A stretch of 8,603 nucleotides of DNA from DAIOHQ01 sp036744635 (lineage in GTDB: Bacteria > Planctomycetota > Phycisphaerae > Tepidisphaerales > Tepidisphaeraceae): the NCBI GenBank assembly GCA_036744635.1, contig DAIOHQ010000215.1, forward strand, positions 1-8,603, given 5' to 3'. The notes beneath the pieces are model-generated. The model saw nothing but the letters and a program-made list of their open reading frames with translations. It searched no databases and was not told the origin of the DNA. Of this stretch, positions 6,328 to 8,603 are shown one piece after another. The stretch's first letter is position 1; the number at the start of each line of letters is the position of its first letter. Position numbers and translations under genes: made by a program.

Positions 6328-6924
6328 ATGTTTGCGTCGACTCAACGATTGTTCTGGATTGCTTGCTCCGTCTTGCTTCTGCTGGTGTCCTGCGACAAGA
6401 GGAAAGACGGAGAACCCGGCGGAGCCCTACCGGCCCTTGACCAGGAAGCCCTTACACTAACCGCTGGGGAACTAAAGGAGCGGGTCACTGTGATCGAAGG
6501 GGAGTGGAGCCCGAAGGGTGGGACATGGAGCAGCAAGAGCGGCAATCAAATCTACCGGGAATCGGAATGCGCGGGCATATGGGTTAGTTCTGGGGATAGG
6601 GACTACGGGAGGAACGGAAATTACAGCGAGTATCGGAAGGTACACTGCCTTATCAGTCAGTACATTCCGACAGACGCAGATGTGCTGAACGGGATCGAGT
6701 GGAAGAGCAGCGTGGCTTTTACCTCATCGCTCAGCCGCTCCTTCAGCGCAAAAAACGTCCCGGCGCTAGGATTCAAACCAGGTTGGCACGAGTGGGAATC
6801 TCATGTGCAACAAGATGAGACGTTTCTGGAATTCCACTTGGTAAAGAAGAGCGGAAAATGGGAGATCACCTACTGGCGCGAAGCCGGATGGGCGGCCACT
6901 CCCAGCGAGATTCCACCTGGCTAA
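6328..6924 (+). CDS. Small predicted lipoprotein, function unknown
   Basis: A 198-residue protein with a lipoprotein signal: R7, a hydrophobic stretch (8-20) and lipobox LVSC (19-22) with C22 as the lipidated cysteine and Asp at +2. The mature part begins with a charged linker and then holds several Trp/Gly segments (GEWSPKGGTWSSKSG, CAGIWVSSGD, GWHEWESHVQ, GKWEITYWREAGW), suggesting a small beta-rich domain at the membrane surface. I recognise no family. ATG 6328 has GGGAAAGGA 7 nt upstream; GTG 6304 is in frame but lacks such a site. The gene stands alone, is less GC-rich than the metabolic genes around it, and lies between repeat sequences on both sides, which fits acquisition by transfer. 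Confidence 0.75.
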   Translation: MFASTQRLFWIACSVLLLLVSCDKRKDGEPGGALPALDQEALTLTAGELKERVTVIEGEWSPKGGTWSSKSGNQIYRESECAGIWVSSGDRDYGRNGNYSEYRKVHCLISQYIPTDADVLNGIEWKSSVAFTSSLSRSFSAKNVPALGFKPGWHEWESHVQQDETFLEFHLVKKSGKWEITYWREAGWAATPSEIPPG

Positions 6925-6926
6925 AT

Positions 6927-6956
6927 GGAGAAGCCCAGAGGGGAGAAGCCCAGAGG
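6927..6956. repeat. Two tandem copies of a 15-bp unit after the lipoprotein gene
   Basis: GGAGAAGCCCAGAGG occurs at 6927-6941 and again at 6942-6956, starting 2 bp after the lipoprotein stop codon. The copies are identical and adjacent. I see no hairpin-plus-T terminator here. Confidence 0.85.
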
Positions 6957-6984
6957 GTCAAGAGTCATTTCGGGGACGCATAAA

Positions 6985-7049
6985 AGCACGGAAAAGGGGA
7001 GCACGGAAAAGGGGACATGATTCAAGCACGGAAAAGGGGACATGATTCA
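6985..7049. repeat. Tandem 25-bp repeats, REP/RAYT-like, with one partial copy
   Basis: Two perfect adjacent 25-bp copies lie at 7000-7024 and 7025-7049; each begins AGCACGGAAAAGGGGA and ends CATGATTCA. A truncated copy (AGCACGGAAAAGGGG, 6985-6999) directly precedes them, and CGGGGACG at 6971-6978 may be a more diverged relative. From memory, AAAAGGGGACA-type motifs are common beside Y1/RAYT transposases, but none is present here. The gap 6925-7186 otherwise shows no gene. Confidence 0.8.
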
Positions 7050-7145
7050 AACGCCGGTGTTTGTTGAGCCTTTCCGCCTTTGTCCCTCCATCACCGCCAC
7101 AAACCGACGGACAATCACTTTCGCGCAGCAACGCGGAGCGATGAA

Positions 7146-7185
7146 TGGCCGACGGTACCCCGGCGGAATTGCCCACCGCAGGTGT
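7146..7185. repeat. Left arm of a long-range inverted repeat flanking the URO-D gene
   Basis: Bases 7163-7185 (GCGGAATTGCCC through CAGGTGT) are the exact reverse complement of 8330-8352. Weaker similarity continues outward: GTAC and TGGCC here (7146-7150) match GTAC and GGCCA to 8365 in the other arm. This arm ends 1 bp before the stop codon of the URO-D gene. Confidence 0.85.
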
Positions 7186-7186
7186 G

Positions 7187-8284
7187 TTAGTAGCGGCATT
7201 CCTTGGCCGCTCGTGCCATCACCTTGAGATTCTCCACCGGGGTGTGGAAGAAATGGTCGCTGGCGGAGGCGATGTAGCCGCCGCCGACGCCGAAGGTCTG
7301 GAAGAGGTGGTGGATATCGGCGCGGATCTCCTCGGGCGTGCCCTCGGTGAGCAGCCGGCCCTGGTCTATCCCGCCGATCAGGGAAACCTTTCCCCCCAGG
7401 ATGCGCTTCACGTGCATGCGGTCGCGCGGCTCGATGTCCCCGCCGACGCCGGTGGGGCTTAAGGTCTCGCTGGCATCGGTGTGGTTATTGGGGATGCGGT
7501 CGAGGATGGCCATCATCCCGCCGCAGGTGTGATAGACGCTCTTGAGGCCGACTTCGCGCAGGGCATCGTTGATGCGGCGGTCGTAGGGCACGCAGAACTC
7601 ATCGAACATCGCCGGGCTGATCACGGTCGAGCTGCCCGCCCCGCCGCCGGTTTCGATCAGGTCATACTTCGCCCCGGCCAGTTCCTCGTGAATGTAGGTC
7701 ACCTTGCGGTCGCACAGGCGTTTGAAGAAGTCGTGCAGCCACTGCGGGTCATCCATCGCCCACAGGATGGCCGCCTCGGTGCCGGCCATCTCGCAGAAAT
7801 CCTGCCAGCAGCCGGCCTGGCCAAAGGCGAAGATGAAGCCGCGGACGATGCCGGCATCGCCGGTGCGGTTGTACCAGCGGGCGACCTCTTTTTTGTCGAG
7901 AATCAGCCGCGGCAGGTATTTCAGCAGCATCTCCGCCTCGGCCTGATTGTGGATGGGATAGGTCACCCGGAAGCTGGTGTACTCGTTGGCCGCCTGTAGC
8001 CAGGTCAGGTCACCGTCGGGCGTGGCGATGCGAAAGCGGGTGAGATGCTGGCCATCCTTGGCGCCTTCATCCGTGCTGGAGACGATCCAATCCGGCGTCT
8101 TCTCGGGCGCGCAGGGGGCGACCGTGACCGAGGCGTCCAGCCCGGTGGCCTGGTAGGCCTCGAGCTGATCCATCCCATCCATGAAATGCTCGAGATGGTA
8201 CGGCTGCCACTGGTGAATGGTGATCGGCAGACGATCCGGCCTGCCGCCGCCGAGGGCGATAAGCATGCGCTGTTTGCTGGTCAT
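7187..8284 (-). CDS. Uroporphyrinogen decarboxylase-fold protein (URO-D/MtaA superfamily)
   Basis: A 365-residue protein of the URO-D superfamily, which includes haem-pathway decarboxylases and cobamide-dependent methyltransferases (MtaA, MtbA, CmuA). The start MTSKQRMLIALGGGRPDRLP is typical of the methyltransferase-like branch. Other marks are LIETGGGAGSSTVISPAMFDEF (209-230 region), VYHTCGG (250-256; H252 and C254 fit the H-x-C zinc motif), SLIGGIDQ (301-308) and GGYIASASDHFFHTPVEN (335-352). In zinc-dependent MtaA/MtbA-type proteins a further Cys sits near this last segment; here Ser/Asp occur instead, so the metal site may differ or be absent. It is unlikely to be the haem enzyme HemE. 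GAGGAAG 7 nt upstream supports ATG 8284; the frame stays open to 8497 but only as a shadow of lipB. It is divergent from lipB and flanked by an inverted repeat. Substrate unknown. Confidence 0.85.
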   Translation of the reverse strand: MTSKQRMLIALGGGRPDRLPITIHQWQPYHLEHFMDGMDQLEAYQATGLDASVTVAPCAPEKTPDWIVSSTDEGAKDGQHLTRFRIATPDGDLTWLQAANEYTSFRVTYPIHNQAEAEMLLKYLPRLILDKKEVARWYNRTGDAGIVRGFIFAFGQAGCWQDFCEMAGTEAAILWAMDDPQWLHDFFKRLCDRKVTYIHEELAGAKYDLIETGGGAGSSTVISPAMFDEFCVPYDRRINDALREVGLKSVYHTCGGMMAILDRIPNNHTDASETLSPTGVGGDIEPRDRMHVKRILGGKVSLIGGIDQGRLLTEGTPEEIRADIHHLFQTFGVGGGYIASASDHFFHTPVENLKVMARAAKECRY

Positions 8285-8329
8285 GACAGGACTTCCTCGT
8301 GCGTTGCCCTGGTGAGGTACGGCCAGTAT

Positions 8330-8365
8330 ACACCTGCGGTGGGCAATTCCGCGAGTACGCGGCCA
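8330..8365. repeat. Right arm of the long-range inverted repeat flanking the URO-D gene
   Basis: Bases 8330-8352 (ACACCTGCGG through ATTCCGC) are the perfect 23-bp inverse of 7163-7185, with weaker similarity to 8365. The arm lies in the URO-D/lipB divergent gap, about 46 bp upstream of the URO-D start and 31 bp upstream of the lipB start, so it sits where both promoters would be expected. Confidence 0.85.
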
Positions 8366-8370
8366 AGGCA

Positions 8371-8376
8371 TACAAT
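8371..8376 (+). promoter_or_regulatory. -10-like box directly before lipB, possible leaderless start
   Basis: TACAAT (5 of 6 against TATAAT) ends 7 nt before the lipB ATG, so transcription would begin at or next to the start codon. There is no Shine-Dalgarno sequence at a usable distance, which fits a leaderless mRNA. No good -35 box is seen. Confidence 0.3.
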
Positions 8377-8383
8377 CTCTGCA

Positions 8384-8603
8384 ATGATTGTTCACGACCT
8401 GGGAGTGATGCGATATCGGCAGGCGTGGGAGGCGCAGGAAGCAGCCCACGCGGAATTGGTGAACGGCGGGGAGGAACAAGTGTTCTTCGTCGAGCATCCC
8501 CCGGTGATCACCTTTGGCCGCCGGCCGGGCGGGGAGCGGAACCTGATCGCGACGCCGGAGCAGCTTGCCGAGGGAGGCCAGGGGGGGGCGGGGGGGGCCG
8601 GGG
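8384..8603 (+). CDS. lipB: Octanoyltransferase LipB, 5' part (cut by the window end)
   Basis: The first 73 codons of LipB, which moves octanoyl groups from acyl carrier protein to lipoyl domains in the cytosol, the first step of protein lipoylation. The diagnostic segment FFVEHPPVITFGRRPGGERN (34-53) matches the LipB N-terminal motif. The RGG...HGPGQ motif and the catalytic Cys/Lys would lie beyond the window. The last dozen codons (EGGQGGAGGAG) fit LipB poorly; they come from a G-run that is probably a low-quality contig end, so the frame there should not be trusted. ATG 8384 has no ribosome site. The gene is divergent from the URO-D gene. Confidence 0.88.
   Translation, partial: MIVHDLGVMRYRQAWEAQEAAHAELVNGGEEQVFFVEHPPVITFGRRPGGERNLIATPEQLAEGGQGGAGGAG

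Noticed and set aside
7042..7227. 61-codon plus-strand open frame through the tandem repeats
   Set aside because: It starts inside a repeat, crosses an inverted-repeat arm and runs into the 3' end of the URO-D gene; no motif and no ribosome site support it.
7519..7531. CCGCAGGTGT, part of the flanking inverted repeat, also inside the URO-D gene and near 4121-4130
   Set aside because: In both places it encodes a Thr-Cys-Gly segment of a protein, and only ~10 bases match, so it is coincidence rather than further repeat copies.

Overview
The window looks like the end of a contig from a GC-rich, Gram-negative-type bacterium. A planctomycete-like organism (Planctomycetota, perhaps Phycisphaerae) is my best guess. 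That rests on impression only: high GC, a very divergent IspD-like protein, a PrpD/Zn-alcohol-dehydrogenase pair and a uroporphyrinogen-decarboxylase-fold (URO-D) protein of a kind I associate with planctomycetes. There is no rRNA, tRNA, CRISPR array or intact transposase.

Layout. Bases 1-174 hold no visible gene, only a candidate promoter. Then come an IspD-like nucleotidyltransferase (175-870, +) and a DHH/DHHA1 phosphoesterase of the NrnA type (926-1942, +). Facing them is a two-gene minus-strand operon: a zinc-dependent alcohol dehydrogenase (3388-4407) and a PrpD-family dehydratase (2012-3391), with overlapping stop and start codons. Divergent from it is a ComA-family phosphosulfolactate synthase homologue (4534-5376, +), followed by a 77-residue Cys/His-rich metallothionein-like protein (5523-5756, +).

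Bases 5757-7186 differ in character: less GC-rich, with a hairpin, a broken reading frame, a 43-codon Lys-rich mini-gene, a small lipoprotein gene (6328-6924, +) and several short repeats. Some of the repeats resemble, from memory, motifs seen around REP-associated Y1 transposases. I read this stretch as an accessory island or scar.

The last part is a URO-D superfamily protein (7187-8284, -) enclosed by a 23-bp perfect inverted repeat with imperfect extension, then the 5' end of lipB (8384 to the window edge, +). The final ~33 bases are almost pure G and probably unreliable.

How the genes may work together. The PrpD-dehydrogenase pair and the divergent ComA homologue could form one small-acid or sulfonate pathway around a shared regulatory region. 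That is inference from position only. ispD, nrnA and lipB belong to isoprenoid synthesis, RNA/nucleotide turnover and lipoylation and have no evident link to it.
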